Shown here: one piece after another, positions 40,013 to 48,547 of the stretch
Numbering within the stretch: position 1 is the stretch's first letter
Layout of the letters: each line of letters begins with the position of its first letter
Source: Ramlibacter sp. PS4R-6
GTDB taxonomy: Bacteria; Pseudomonadota; Gammaproteobacteria; Burkholderiales; Burkholderiaceae_C
DNA length: 64,000 bases
Direction: 5' to 3'
Assembly (NCBI RefSeq): GCF_037572775.1
Contig: NZ_JBBHKA010000001.1
Location: forward strand, 3,224,001-3,288,000
The notes under the pieces: generated by a model
What the model was told of the DNA's origin: nothing
Seen by the model: the letters and a program-made list of their open reading frames with translations, nothing else
Databases searched by the model: none
Translations under genes and position numbers: made by a program

Positions 40013-40804
40013 ATGGAGCTGCGGCAGCGCGCACTCGAGGTTTTGGCCACGGCCCAGCCGCTGGCCAAGGCGGCGCTGGCGCTGGAGCTGGCGGCCCGGG
40101 CGCCGTCGCTGCCCATCGCGGAAGCCGCGCCCACGCCTTCCTCGCCCATCCCCGGCCGCCCTGCCCGGCCCGAGCTCATCCACCCGGCGAAAGTGCCCCG
40201 CCGCTCGCCCGCGAAACCCGAAGGCCTGGCCGCGCTGCTGCACGCCATCGCGCACATCGAGTTCAACGCGATCAACCTCGCGCTCGATGCGGTGTGGCGC
40301 TTCGATGCGATGCCCGACGAGTTCTACCGGGACTGGATGCGCGTGGCCGGCGAGGAGGCGTTCCACTTCACGCTGCTGCGCGAACACCTGGCGTCGCTGG
40401 GCTTCGACTACGGCGACTTCGCCGCGCACGACGGCCTGTGGTCCATGTGCGAGAAAACGAAAGATGACATCGTGGCGCGCATGGCGCTCGTTCCGCGCAC
40501 GCTCGAAGCGCGCGGCCTCGACGCCACGCCGCAGATCCAGCAGAAGCTGCGGCAGGCCGGCACGCCCGCGGCGCTGCGCGCGGTGGAGATCCTCGACGTG
40601 ATCCTGCGCGACGAGGTGGGCCACGTCGCCATCGGCAACCGCTGGTACAAGTGGTTGTGCCAGCGCGAGGGGCTGGAGCCGGTCGCGCACTACGCCGCGC
40701 TGGTGGAGCGCTACGCGGCGCCCCGGCTGTACCCGCCGTTCAACGAGGACGCGCGCCGGCGCGCGGGCTTCACCGACGAAGAACTGGCGTGGCTGATGGA
40801 ATGA
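40013..40804 (+). CDS. Ferritin-like protein, DUF455 family
   Basis: 263 residues from ATG 40013; the frame is open back to 39971. The helical core carries the iron-ligand pattern of ferritin-like proteins: LHAIAHIEFNAINLALDA (about 84-100), VAGEEAFHFTLLREHLASLG (about 119-138) and VEILDVILRDEVGHVAIGNR (about 195-212). These supply the Glu-x-x-His pairs of a di-iron site. DUF455 members are uncharacterised; some are annotated rRNA/tRNA-modifying-like, which I cannot support. Divergent from the carbonic anhydrase gene by 34 bases. Confidence 0.85.
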   Translation: MELRQRALEVLATAQPLAKAALALELAARAPSLPIAEAAPTPSSPIPGRPARPELIHPAKVPRRSPAKPEGLAALLHAIAHIEFNAINLALDAVWRFDAMPDEFYRDWMRVAGEEAFHFTLLREHLASLGFDYGDFAAHDGLWSMCEKTKDDIVARMALVPRTLEARGLDATPQIQQKLRQAGTPAALRAVEILDVILRDEVGHVAIGNRWYKWLCQREGLEPVAHYAALVERYAAPRLYPPFNEDARRRAGFTDEELAWLME

Positions 40805-40810
40805 GGGCCC

Positions 40811-40816
40811 TATACT
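40811..40816 (+). promoter_or_regulatory. Possible -10 box of the binding-protein operon
   Basis: TATACT lies 31 bases before the TTG start at 40848. A -35 box is not apparent. A strong GAGGAGG ribosome site follows at 40834-40840. Confidence 0.4.
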
Positions 40817-40847
40817 GGGCTTTCCTGTTGTTCGAGGAGGCTTCCAC

Positions 40848-41828
40848 TTGCCGCACCTCTCGCGCCGCGCCCTGCGCTTCGCCGCCGTCCTCTTGCTGTC
40901 GGCCTTCGCGCTCCCCGCCTTCGCGCAAGCGAAGTACCCGGACCACCCCATCAAGTTGATCGTCCCCTGGGCGCCCGGCGGCACCAGCGACACGCCGTGG
41001 CGCATCGTCGCGCCCAAGCTGTCGGAACAGCTCGGCCAGCCGGTGGTGATCGAGAACCGCCCCGGCGCCGCGGGCACCATCGGCGCCGCCGCCGTGGCGG
41101 CCGCCAAGGCCGACGGCTACACGCTCATGGGAACGTCCAACGTGCACGTCATCAGCGCGCACCTGTACAAGAGCCTGTCGTACCACGCGCTCGACGACTT
41201 CATCCCCATCGGCCAGATCGCGCAGACCTGCTCGGTGCTGGTGGTGCATCCCTCGCTGCCGGTGAACTCGGCACGCGAATTCGTCGCGTACGCCAAGGCG
41301 AACCCGGGCAAGATCGACTACGGCACCACGGGCAACGGCTCGGGGCAGCACCTCTTCATGGCCAGCTTCGCCAGCATGACCGGCATCACCCTGAGCCACG
41401 TGCCCTACAAGAACGTCGGCCAGGCCGTCACCGAGCTCCTGTCGGGACAGGTCAAGGCATCGATGCCGGGCCTGTCGGTGGTGTCGCAACACATCAAGGA
41501 CGGCAAATTGCGCGCGCTGGGCGTGACCTGCGCGCAGCGCTCGAAGTTCATGCCCGAGGTGCCGACGCTGGCCGAAGCGGCCGCTCCCGGTTTCGACGCC
41601 ACGCTGCGCGAAGGGCTGATGGTGCCCAAGGGCACGCCGCCGGACGTGGTGCAGCGGCTCGAAGCCGCGCTGCGCACGGCGATGGAAGCGCCCGATGTGC
41701 AGCAGCGCATCACCGGCACGACCAACGAGGCGACCTTCGCGACGTCGGAGCAGTTCTCGGCGATGCTCAGGGCCGAGTACGCCAAGTGGCAGCGCGTCGT
41801 GAAGGACATCAACCTGCAGCCCGAATAA
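40848..41828 (+). CDS. Bug-type tripartite tricarboxylate transporter substrate-binding protein
   Basis: 326 residues from a TTG at 40848, 7 bases after GAGGAGG. Signal peptide about 1-25 (FALPAFAQA). The Bug family marks are PIKLIVPWAPGGTSDTPWR (about 34-52), VVIENRPGAAGTIGA and VSALLYKSL-like loops, plus HVPYKNVGQAVTELLSG. It binds a carboxylate in the periplasm. No TctA or TctB membrane partner lies nearby, as for most Bug proteins of this lineage. The sulfatase gene starts 4 bases after the stop, so both may be used for one compound. Confidence 0.92.
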   Translation: MPHLSRRALRFAAVLLLSAFALPAFAQAKYPDHPIKLIVPWAPGGTSDTPWRIVAPKLSEQLGQPVVIENRPGAAGTIGAAAVAAAKADGYTLMGTSNVHVISAHLYKSLSYHALDDFIPIGQIAQTCSVLVVHPSLPVNSAREFVAYAKANPGKIDYGTTGNGSGQHLFMASFASMTGITLSHVPYKNVGQAVTELLSGQVKASMPGLSVVSQHIKDGKLRALGVTCAQRSKFMPEVPTLAEAAAPGFDATLREGLMVPKGTPPDVVQRLEAALRTAMEAPDVQQRITGTTNEATFATSEQFSAMLRAEYAKWQRVVKDINLQPE

Positions 41829-41832
41829 AGCC

Positions 41833-43113
41833 ATGCAGCCCAACATCCTGTTCATCCTGACGGACAACCAGGGCTGGCGCGACATGGGGATCTACGGCAA
41901 CCCCTATTTCCAGACGCCGCACCTCGATGCGCTGGCGCGCAGCGGCGTGATGTTCCGGCGCGCGTATGCGTCCGCGCCCATGTGCACGCCCTCGCGCGAT
42001 GCGCTCTACACCGGCCGCTACCCGGGCCGAAACGCCATCGGCATCCGCGAGCCGCTGGCCATGGCCAGCCTCATCGGCGACAAGGTGGGCCTTTCGCCCG
42101 ACGAGCCCACCATCGTCTCGCTGCTGAAGGACAAGGGCTATGCCACGGCGCTCGTCGGCAAGTGGCACCTGGGTTACCTGCCCACGTACAGCCCGCTGAA
42201 GATCGGCTTCGACGAGCACTTCGGCAACAAGGCCGGCAGCATGGACTACTTCCGCCACGTGGATGCCGGCGGCAACCCGGACATGTGGGAGAACGACCAG
42301 CTCGTGGACCACAGCGGCACCTACGTCACGGAGCTGTACACCAACCGCGCGATCGACTACATCCGCCGCAACCGCGAGCAGCCCTTCCTGCTGTGCCTGT
42401 TCTACACCGCGCCGCACTGGCCCTGGGAAGGGCCGAACGACAAGGCCATCAGCGACTCGCTGAAAGGCAAGGACAACCAGCGCAACTGGATGGAGACGGG
42501 CACCAGCGAGAACTACTCGGAGGTGATGCGCGGCCTGGACGACGGCGTGGGGCGCGTACTCGCCGCGCTGAAGGAAACGGGGCAGGACGAGAACACGCTG
42601 GTGATTTTCGTTAGCGACCAGGGCGGCGACGAGCTCGCCGACTCCGGCCACCTGCGCCGCGGACGCCTGCACGAAAACGGCATCCGCGTGCCGCAGCTGG
42701 TGCGCTGGACGGGCGTGATACCGCCCGGGCAGGTCACGGACCAGGTGGTGGTGGGCATGGACCTGTCGGCGACCATCCTCGCGGCGGCAGGGGCGAAGCC
42801 CGCGCCGGGATGGCCGCTCGACGGCGAAGACCTGATGCCCGTGCTGCTGGGGAAGAAGCCGCCGTACGACCGGCGCCTGTTCTGGCGCCATCACGGCTTT
42901 CCGCGGCCCGGCATCCCCGAACAGGGCGCGCACCTCGATGGCCACTGGAAGTACTACGTGTCGGGCGAACACGAGGCGCTCTACGACCTGGCCGCGGACG
43001 AAAGCGAGCTGCACGACCTGAAGGAGCGCGAGCCGCAGCGGTTCCGGCAGCTGCGCGACACCTACCGCGCATGGGCCGCGCAGATGCTCCCGTACAAGGA
43101 ACTGCATGAGTGA
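41833..43113 (+). CDS. Sulfatase family hydrolase
   Basis: 426 residues, no signal peptide, so probably cytosolic. The sulfatase signature CTPSRDALYTGR has Cys51 as the formylglycine precursor. Metal ligands are in ILTDNQGW (Asp11, Asn12) and VSDQGGDE; the active-site Lys and His are in GKWHLG. It may hydrolyse sulfate esters or, as for some members, phosphonate-like substrates. No formylglycine-generating enzyme is encoded in the window, so maturation needs a distant gene. It lies between a Bug protein gene and the MmgE/PrpD gene (8-base overlap), implying a shared pathway. Confidence 0.9.
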   Translation: MQPNILFILTDNQGWRDMGIYGNPYFQTPHLDALARSGVMFRRAYASAPMCTPSRDALYTGRYPGRNAIGIREPLAMASLIGDKVGLSPDEPTIVSLLKDKGYATALVGKWHLGYLPTYSPLKIGFDEHFGNKAGSMDYFRHVDAGGNPDMWENDQLVDHSGTYVTELYTNRAIDYIRRNREQPFLLCLFYTAPHWPWEGPNDKAISDSLKGKDNQRNWMETGTSENYSEVMRGLDDGVGRVLAALKETGQDENTLVIFVSDQGGDELADSGHLRRGRLHENGIRVPQLVRWTGVIPPGQVTDQVVVGMDLSATILAAAGAKPAPGWPLDGEDLMPVLLGKKPPYDRRLFWRHHGFPRPGIPEQGAHLDGHWKYYVSGEHEALYDLAADESELHDLKEREPQRFRQLRDTYRAWAAQMLPYKELHE

Positions 43114-44452
43114 CGCGCGCGCGGCGAGCGCGGCCGCGCTCGCGCAGCTCGCCGCCTGGGCCGCGCAGGCGCGCCTGGCCGACATGCCCGCCACCGTCGT
43201 CCAGCGTGCGGCGCTCGTGCTCGCCGACGACCTCGCCGCGATGGTCGCGGCGCGCGACGAACCCGAAGTGGCAGCTGCGCACGCACGCATCCTCGCGCGC
43301 GACGCGGCGCGCGAAGCAACGGTGTTTCGCGGCGGCGCTGCCCGCACGGAGCGCACCTGGGCCGCCGTGGCCAACGGCATCGCCGCCGACTGGATGGAGC
43401 TGGACGAAGGCTACCGGCCCGTGCCCTGCCATGCCGGCCTGTACGTGCTGCCCGCGCTGCTCGCCGAGGCCGAGGCAACAAACCTGCCGTTGGGCGAGGT
43501 GCTGCGCTGCCTCGTGCTGGGCTACGAGATCACGACGCGCCTGGCACGCGCGTGGCAATTGAAGGCGCCCAACATCCAGCCGCACGGGCGCTTCAGCGCG
43601 ATCGGCGCGGCGGCCGCCATCGCCCTCGCGCGCGGGCACGACGAGCACACGCTCGCGGCGGCGCTGGGCAGCGCCGTGACGCTCAGCGGCCTGTCGCCGC
43701 GCACGCACCTGGCCGAGGGCACGCTCTCGCGCAACGTGTGGCCAGCCGCGGGCGCGTGGGCCGGCACGATGGCCGTCGAATGGGCCGAGTGCGGGATCGG
43801 CGGCGCGCTCACCGCTTTCCACGACGGCTACAGCACGCTGTTGGGCGGCGAGTGCGACCCGAAGGTCCTCACCCACGCGCTGGGAGCCGACTGGGCCGTC
43901 CTCGCGGGCTACACCAAGACGTATGCGTGCTGCCAGCACCTGCACTCCGCGGTCGAAGCCGCGCTGGCTTGCAACATCGACACCCTCGAGGCGATCGATG
44001 CCATCGAAGTGCAGTCGCACCCCCTGGCGCTGCAGCTCACCGATGCGCGGCCCCGCACCACGCTGGGCGCGAAGTTCTCGATGCCGCACGCGATCGCCGC
44101 CGTGCTGGTGCACCACAGCGCGGGGCCCGAAGCATTTGCCGCATCGACGCTGGATGACGAGCGGATCGCGCGGATGCGCCCGCTGGTGCGCATGTCCGCT
44201 TTCGAGCCCCTGCCGCAGCCGCCACATGACCGGCCGGCGCGCGTGACGGTGCGCTTGCGCGATGGACGCACGCTCTCGTCGGAATGCCTGAGCGCGCTGG
44301 GCAGCCCCGACCGTCCGCTCGACGCGGATGCCGTGTTCGCCAAGGTGGCGCAGCTCGCCTCGCCGGTCTATCCCCACATGGCCAAGGTGCTGCGCGACGC
44401 GCCCCACCACCTGTCGCAAGGCTGGCGCGACATCGTCGCGCGATTCGCTTAA
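43106..44452 (+). CDS. MmgE/PrpD family protein
   Basis: 448 residues. The helical N-terminal domain contains GIAADWMELDEGY, ALLAEAEATNLPLGEVLRCL and RFSAIGAAAAIALARGHDE; the smaller C-terminal domain has YTKTYACCQHLHSAVEAAL and KFSMPHAIAAVLVH. PrpD is 2-methylcitrate dehydratase, but most relatives in catabolic clusters have other hydro-lyase or isomerase reactions. No prpB or prpC is nearby. The gene starts 8 bases before the sulfatase stop. Its TAA shares TTAA with the stop of the convergent acyl-CoA ligase. Confidence 0.88.
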   Translation: MSDARAASAAALAQLAAWAAQARLADMPATVVQRAALVLADDLAAMVAARDEPEVAAAHARILARDAAREATVFRGGAARTERTWAAVANGIAADWMELDEGYRPVPCHAGLYVLPALLAEAEATNLPLGEVLRCLVLGYEITTRLARAWQLKAPNIQPHGRFSAIGAAAAIALARGHDEHTLAAALGSAVTLSGLSPRTHLAEGTLSRNVWPAAGAWAGTMAVEWAECGIGGALTAFHDGYSTLLGGECDPKVLTHALGADWAVLAGYTKTYACCQHLHSAVEAALACNIDTLEAIDAIEVQSHPLALQLTDARPRTTLGAKFSMPHAIAAVLVHHSAGPEAFAASTLDDERIARMRPLVRMSAFEPLPQPPHDRPARVTVRLRDGRTLSSECLSALGSPDRPLDADAVFAKVAQLASPVYPHMAKVLRDAPHHLSQGWRDIVARFA

Positions 44453-46008
44453 GCCCCCGCGATCCGCTGCCGCAGCACGCGGTGCAGGATCTTGCCCGTG
44501 CCCGTGCGCGGCATGTCCGCATCCGGCATGAAGGTCACGGCCGTCGGGCACTTGAAGCCGGCCAGGCGCTCGCGGCACCACTTGCGGATCTCGTCGGCGG
44601 ATGCCGTCTCGCTTTCGTGCAGCACGACCACCGCGTGCACCGACTCGCCCCACTTCTCGTGCGGCACGCCGATCACTGCCACGTCCTTCACTTTCGCGTG
44701 CGCGCCGATCACGCCTTCCACCTCCGACGGGTACACGTTCTCGCCGCCGGAGATGATCATGTTGCTCTTGCGGTCGACGAGCCAGATGTAGCCGTCCTCG
44801 TCACGGCGGGCCATGTCGCCCACGCTGCACCAGTCGCCGCGGAAAGCCTCGGCCGTTTTTTCGGGGTTGCGCCAGTAGCCGTCGAAGACATAGGCCGTGC
44901 GCGAGTAGAGTTCGCCCACTTCGCCGTCGGGCACTTCGTTGCCTTTCTCGTCGAGGATGCGGATCGCGCCGCTGCCTGCCCATTCGCGACCGACGGAGCC
45001 GAGCTTGGCCAGTTGCTCTTCGGGGCGCAGGAGCGTGACCCAGCCGTGCTCGGTGGAGCCGTACAGCTCGTACAGCTTGCCGTTGCTGAAGAACTCCAGG
45101 ATGCCCAGCTTGGTGTCCCGGCGCGCGGGAGCGGACGAGATCATCAGCTTGCCGACGCTCGCCACGTCGTACTTGCGCTTCACTTCCTCCGGCAGGGCCA
45201 GCACCATGATGTAGTGCGTGGGCACGAGCGACGTGAAGGTGATGCGGTCTTTCGCCAGCGCAGCCACGAGCGCCTCGGGGTCGAAGCTGCGGCGGTCGTC
45301 GATCACGATCGTCGCGCCCAGGTGGATGAATGTCGTGCCGAAGTACAGCGAATTGGCGTGGCACAAGGGCATGACGAGCAGCGCCTTGTCGTCGCGCGTG
45401 AAACCCATCTCGAGCGCCGTCGCCAGCGCGATGAGGCTGCTGCCCGCATGGCTGCGGATCGCGCCCTTGGGCCGGCCCGTGGTGCCCGACGTGTACATCA
45501 GCGCGCACATGCTGTCGGGGTCGATGCGCGGGAAAACATGCTTCGGGTTGCCGGCCTCGATCAGCGATTCGTACGAAGTCCAGCCCGGTGCCTCGCCCCC
45601 GATCACGACGCAGCGCGACTTGTTCATCCGGCCCATGGGCAACTCCGCGCGGATCGAGTCCACCAGGTCGCGGAATTCCTCGCCGGCGATCAGTGCCCCT
45701 GCTTCGGCGTTGTTGGCGATGTAGGCGATCTCGGGGGCGGTCAACCGGAAGTTGACAGGCACCGCCACCAGCCCGCAACGGGCCAGCGCCACGTAGATCT
45801 CCATCCATTCGATGCAGTTGTAGGCGAGCAGGACCACCCGGTCGCCGGGCACCAACCCCGTGGCCAGCAAGCCGGAAGCCAGGCGGCTGGCCCGCTCGTC
45901 CCACTGGCGATACGTGAGATCGCGACGCGAATCATGGGCGCCCATCTTGTGGGGATACAGCCGGGCATGGGCGGCAACGGCGTCGGAAAGGGTCAGGATT
46001 CGCGTCAT
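44449..46008 (-). CDS. Acyl-CoA ligase, AMP-forming
   Basis: 519 residues. ATP loop MYTSGTTGRPKGAIRSH (about 169-185), LYGSTEHGWVTLL (about 300), CSVGDMARRDEDGYIWLVDR (about 400) and terminal TGTGKILHRVLRQ with the catalytic Lys near 508. It activates an unknown carboxylate with ATP and CoA. The gene is divergent from a ThDP-dependent enzyme; their start regions share a 66-base space with a palindromic operator, so both are probably controlled together. With the ThDP enzyme it could form a ligase plus 2-hydroxyacyl-CoA lyase pair, an inference. It is a distinct paralogue of the synthetase at 789-2318. Confidence 0.9.
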   Translation of the reverse strand: MTRILTLSDAVAAHARLYPHKMGAHDSRRDLTYRQWDERASRLASGLLATGLVPGDRVVLLAYNCIEWMEIYVALARCGLVAVPVNFRLTAPEIAYIANNAEAGALIAGEEFRDLVDSIRAELPMGRMNKSRCVVIGGEAPGWTSYESLIEAGNPKHVFPRIDPDSMCALMYTSGTTGRPKGAIRSHAGSSLIALATALEMGFTRDDKALLVMPLCHANSLYFGTTFIHLGATIVIDDRRSFDPEALVAALAKDRITFTSLVPTHYIMVLALPEEVKRKYDVASVGKLMISSAPARRDTKLGILEFFSNGKLYELYGSTEHGWVTLLRPEEQLAKLGSVGREWAGSGAIRILDEKGNEVPDGEVGELYSRTAYVFDGYWRNPEKTAEAFRGDWCSVGDMARRDEDGYIWLVDRKSNMIISGGENVYPSEVEGVIGAHAKVKDVAVIGVPHEKWGESVHAVVVLHESETASADEIRKWCRERLAGFKCPTAVTFMPDADMPRTGTGKILHRVLRQRIAGA

Positions 46009-46016
46009 TTTGGCTA

Positions 46017-46045
46017 TTGAATTCTGAATTCAGAATGCGTAGAAT
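46017..46045 (+). promoter_or_regulatory. Sigma-70 promoter of the ThDP enzyme gene
   Basis: TTGAAT (46017-46022) and TAGAAT (46040-46045) are spaced by exactly 17 bases and end 29 bases before the start codon. The operator palindrome lies between and over the -35 box. Confidence 0.7.
46021..46036. promoter_or_regulatory. 16-bp palindromic operator, probably for the GntR regulator
   Basis: ATTCTGAATTCAGAAT is a perfect palindrome, and TGAATTC occurs twice in tandem at 46018-46031. It sits over the promoter of the ThDP enzyme gene and 12 bases from the acyl-CoA ligase start. The FCD-type GntR regulator encoded two genes downstream (47816-48487) is the natural candidate to bind it and repress both directions. 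Confidence 0.68.
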
Positions 46046-46074
46046 ACCCAAAACCGACCCAGGAGACAAGCCCC

Positions 46075-47805
46075 ATGCCCCCGCCCGTGACCGACAACTG
46101 TTCCGCCGCCGTCATCGCCCGCTTCCTCAAGGCGCGCGGCGTCAAGCGCGTCTACGCCCTGTGCGGCGGGCACATCATGCCGACGTGGATGCGGCTGGAC
46201 GCCGAAGGCATCCGCATCGTCGACGTGCGCGACGAGCGCGCCGCCATCTACATGGCACACGCGGAAGCGCAGTTGAACGGCGGCTTCGGCGTGGCTCTTG
46301 TCACGGCAGGCCCGGGCGTGACGAACGCGATGACCGGCATCGCGAACGCGCACGTGGCCAAGGTGCCCCTGCTCGTGCTGTCCGGCACGCCGCCGCGCGC
46401 GCAGGAAAACCGCGGCGCCTTGCAGGACATGGTGCACACCGACCTGGTCCGCTCGATCACACGCTATGCGCGCACGGTGCGCGAGCCGGCCCTCGTGCTG
46501 CAGGAGCTCGACGAGGCCGTGTCGCGCGCGCTGGGCGAAGGCGGCGAGCCCGGCCCCGTGTACCTCGACTTCCCTGTCGACACCTTGCGTGCCGAGCCGC
46601 CCGCTGCCGTGCTGCTGCAGGAGCACTTCGAGGGCAAGCCCGCGCCGCGCATCGCGCCGGACCCCGAGCAGGTGAAGGCCGCCGTCGACCTGCTCTTCTC
46701 CGCGAAACGGCCCCTCTTCATCTCGGGCCGCGGCGCGAAGGGCGCGGGCGCCGCGCTGTCCGCGTTGCTCGAACGCCTGGGCGCCGCGTACCTGGACACC
46801 GGCGAAAGCCGCGGGCTCGTGCCCGAGGAACATCCGTCGGTCGTCGCGGCGATGCGCGGCTTGGTCATGGGGCAGGCCGACCTCGTCGTCACCGTCGGCC
46901 GCCGGCTGGACTTCCAGCTGGCCTATGGCTCGCCCGCCGTCTACGGCGACGCGAAGTTCCTGCGCATCGCGGATTGCGCGGGCGAGCTGCGCGACAACCG
47001 CCGCGGCGCGGTCGAGCTGTTCGCCACGCCGCAGCTGGCGCTCGAAGCGATCCTCAAGGCCGCCGGCGACCGCCGTGGCACGGCCGACCGCGATTGGCTG
47101 AAGGGCCTGCGCGACAAGCACGAGGAGCGCTCGAAGAAGCTCGCCGTGTCGCTGAAGCAGGCGCCGGCCGGCAGCGACGGCCGCATGCATCCCAACCGCG
47201 CCGTGGCCGCGCTGCGCGACGCCTTGCCGCAAGACGCCATCGTCGTCGCCGACGGCGGCGACTTCCTCAGCTTCGCGCGCGTCGGCCTGCCCGCGTCCAC
47301 CTACCTCGACCCGGGCTCGCTCGGCTGCATCGGCGTGGGCACGCCTTTCGGCATCGCGGCCAGCCTGGCGCGCCCGAACCAGACGGTGGTCGTCGCCACG
47401 GGCGACGGCGCCTTCGGCTTCAACGCGATGGAGATCGACACGGCCGTGCGCCACAAGGCGCCGGTGCTCATCGCCGTGGCCAACAACGGCTCATGGGCCA
47501 TCGAAGTACGCGACCAGCAGGAAACGCACGGCAAGGTGGTGGGCACGCGCCTGCAGTACGCCGACCATGCGGCGATGGCGCGCGCTTTCGGCATGCATGC
47601 CGAGCGCGTCGAGAAGGCCGAGGACCTGCCCGGCGCGATCGACCGCGCCATGGCCAACCGCCCCGCCCTGCTCGACATCGTCGTCACGCCCGAAGCCGCT
47701 TCATCCGATGCCAAGTCGGGCCTGGCGTGGGTGCCCGACCTGCAGCCGCTGGAAGCGTGGGACGAGGCGGAAAAGAAATGGCGGTCGGCCGCCAATCACG
47801 GCTAG
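46075..47805 (+). CDS. ThDP-binding enzyme of the acetolactate synthase/2-hydroxyacyl-CoA lyase type
   Basis: 576 residues. Three domains as in acetolactate synthase and oxalyl-CoA decarboxylase: the N-terminal Pyr domain with catalytic Glu54 in VRDERAAIYMAHA and VTAGPGVTNAMTG; a central Rossmann-like domain with SGRGAKGAGAALS; and the PP domain with the ThDP motif GDG (443-445) to NNG (470-472). It cleaves or forms a C-C bond next to a carbonyl. The exact substrate is not readable; next to an acyl-CoA ligase a 2-hydroxyacyl-CoA lyase-like reaction is a reasonable guess. ALS small-subunit is absent, so amino acid synthesis is unlikely. Confidence 0.88.
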   Translation: MPPPVTDNCSAAVIARFLKARGVKRVYALCGGHIMPTWMRLDAEGIRIVDVRDERAAIYMAHAEAQLNGGFGVALVTAGPGVTNAMTGIANAHVAKVPLLVLSGTPPRAQENRGALQDMVHTDLVRSITRYARTVREPALVLQELDEAVSRALGEGGEPGPVYLDFPVDTLRAEPPAAVLLQEHFEGKPAPRIAPDPEQVKAAVDLLFSAKRPLFISGRGAKGAGAALSALLERLGAAYLDTGESRGLVPEEHPSVVAAMRGLVMGQADLVVTVGRRLDFQLAYGSPAVYGDAKFLRIADCAGELRDNRRGAVELFATPQLALEAILKAAGDRRGTADRDWLKGLRDKHEERSKKLAVSLKQAPAGSDGRMHPNRAVAALRDALPQDAIVVADGGDFLSFARVGLPASTYLDPGSLGCIGVGTPFGIAASLARPNQTVVVATGDGAFGFNAMEIDTAVRHKAPVLIAVANNGSWAIEVRDQQETHGKVVGTRLQYADHAAMARAFGMHAERVEKAEDLPGAIDRAMANRPALLDIVVTPEAASSDAKSGLAWVPDLQPLEAWDEAEKKWRSAANHG

Positions 47806-47815
47806 GATCGGCGCC

Positions 47816-48487
47816 ATGAAGTTGCTCGCAGCCCAACCGAAGCTGGTGGAGCTGGTCCAGGACGCGATCCTGGCCGAGATCGCTTCGGGCAAGCTGCGCC
47901 CCGGCGCGCGCATCATCCAGGAGCAGATCGCGCAGGGGCTGGGCGTGTCGCGCCAGCCGGTGCAGCAGGCGCTGCTGGTGCTGCGCAACCTGGGCGTGCT
48001 GCGCGAGGCGCCGGGCCGCGGGCTGCAGGTCGCGCCGCTGGACCTGGACCACATCCGCAACATGTACGACATGCGCGCCGTCATCGAAGGCCTGGCCTTC
48101 CGCAAGGCGGCCGAACGCAACGCGCGGCGCGCAGCCGAAGAAGGCGCTTCCTACATCGACGACGGCCGCGCGGCGGTCGCGGCCAGCGACATGGCGCGCA
48201 TGATCGAGGCCGACATGGCCTTCCACTCGTTCATCTATGAGCTGTCGGGCAACCCGCTCGTCGCTCCCACCATGGAATCGCACTGGACCAACACGCAGCG
48301 CGTGATGGGCGAGGTGCTGATGCGCGACGAGCGGCCGCGCGACATCTGGGACCAGCACGAGGAACTGCTGCAGGCGGTGGTCGCCGGCGACGGCAAGAAG
48401 GCCGAGCGCCTCGCGCGCCAGCACATCGAGCAGGCCGCCGACTTCATGATCGACCGCCTGAAGCGCGAGGCCGCCCGCGCCAACTGA
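47816..48487 (+). CDS. GntR family regulator, FCD subfamily
   Basis: 223 residues from ATG 47816. The winged helix (about 10-75) has LVQDAILAEIASGKLRPGAR, IAQGLGVSRQPVQQALLVLR and the wing LREAPGRGLQVAPLD. The FCD effector domain (about 85-215) has MYDMRAVIEGLAFRKAAER with Asp and His metal ligands in ADMAFHSFIYELSGN and HEELLQAVVAGD, ARQHIEQAA. Such proteins bind carboxylates and repress catabolic genes. It is 10 bases after the ThDP enzyme gene, and the palindrome at 46021-46036 is its probable site. Confidence 0.9.
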   Translation: MKLLAAQPKLVELVQDAILAEIASGKLRPGARIIQEQIAQGLGVSRQPVQQALLVLRNLGVLREAPGRGLQVAPLDLDHIRNMYDMRAVIEGLAFRKAAERNARRAAEEGASYIDDGRAAVAASDMARMIEADMAFHSFIYELSGNPLVAPTMESHWTNTQRVMGEVLMRDERPRDIWDQHEELLQAVVAGDGKKAERLARQHIEQAADFMIDRLKREAARAN

Positions 48488-48547
48488 GCCCGAGCGCCGG
48501 GCGGGGCCTTTCCCGCGCGGTTATCGTGCCCCACCCGGAGGGACTTC

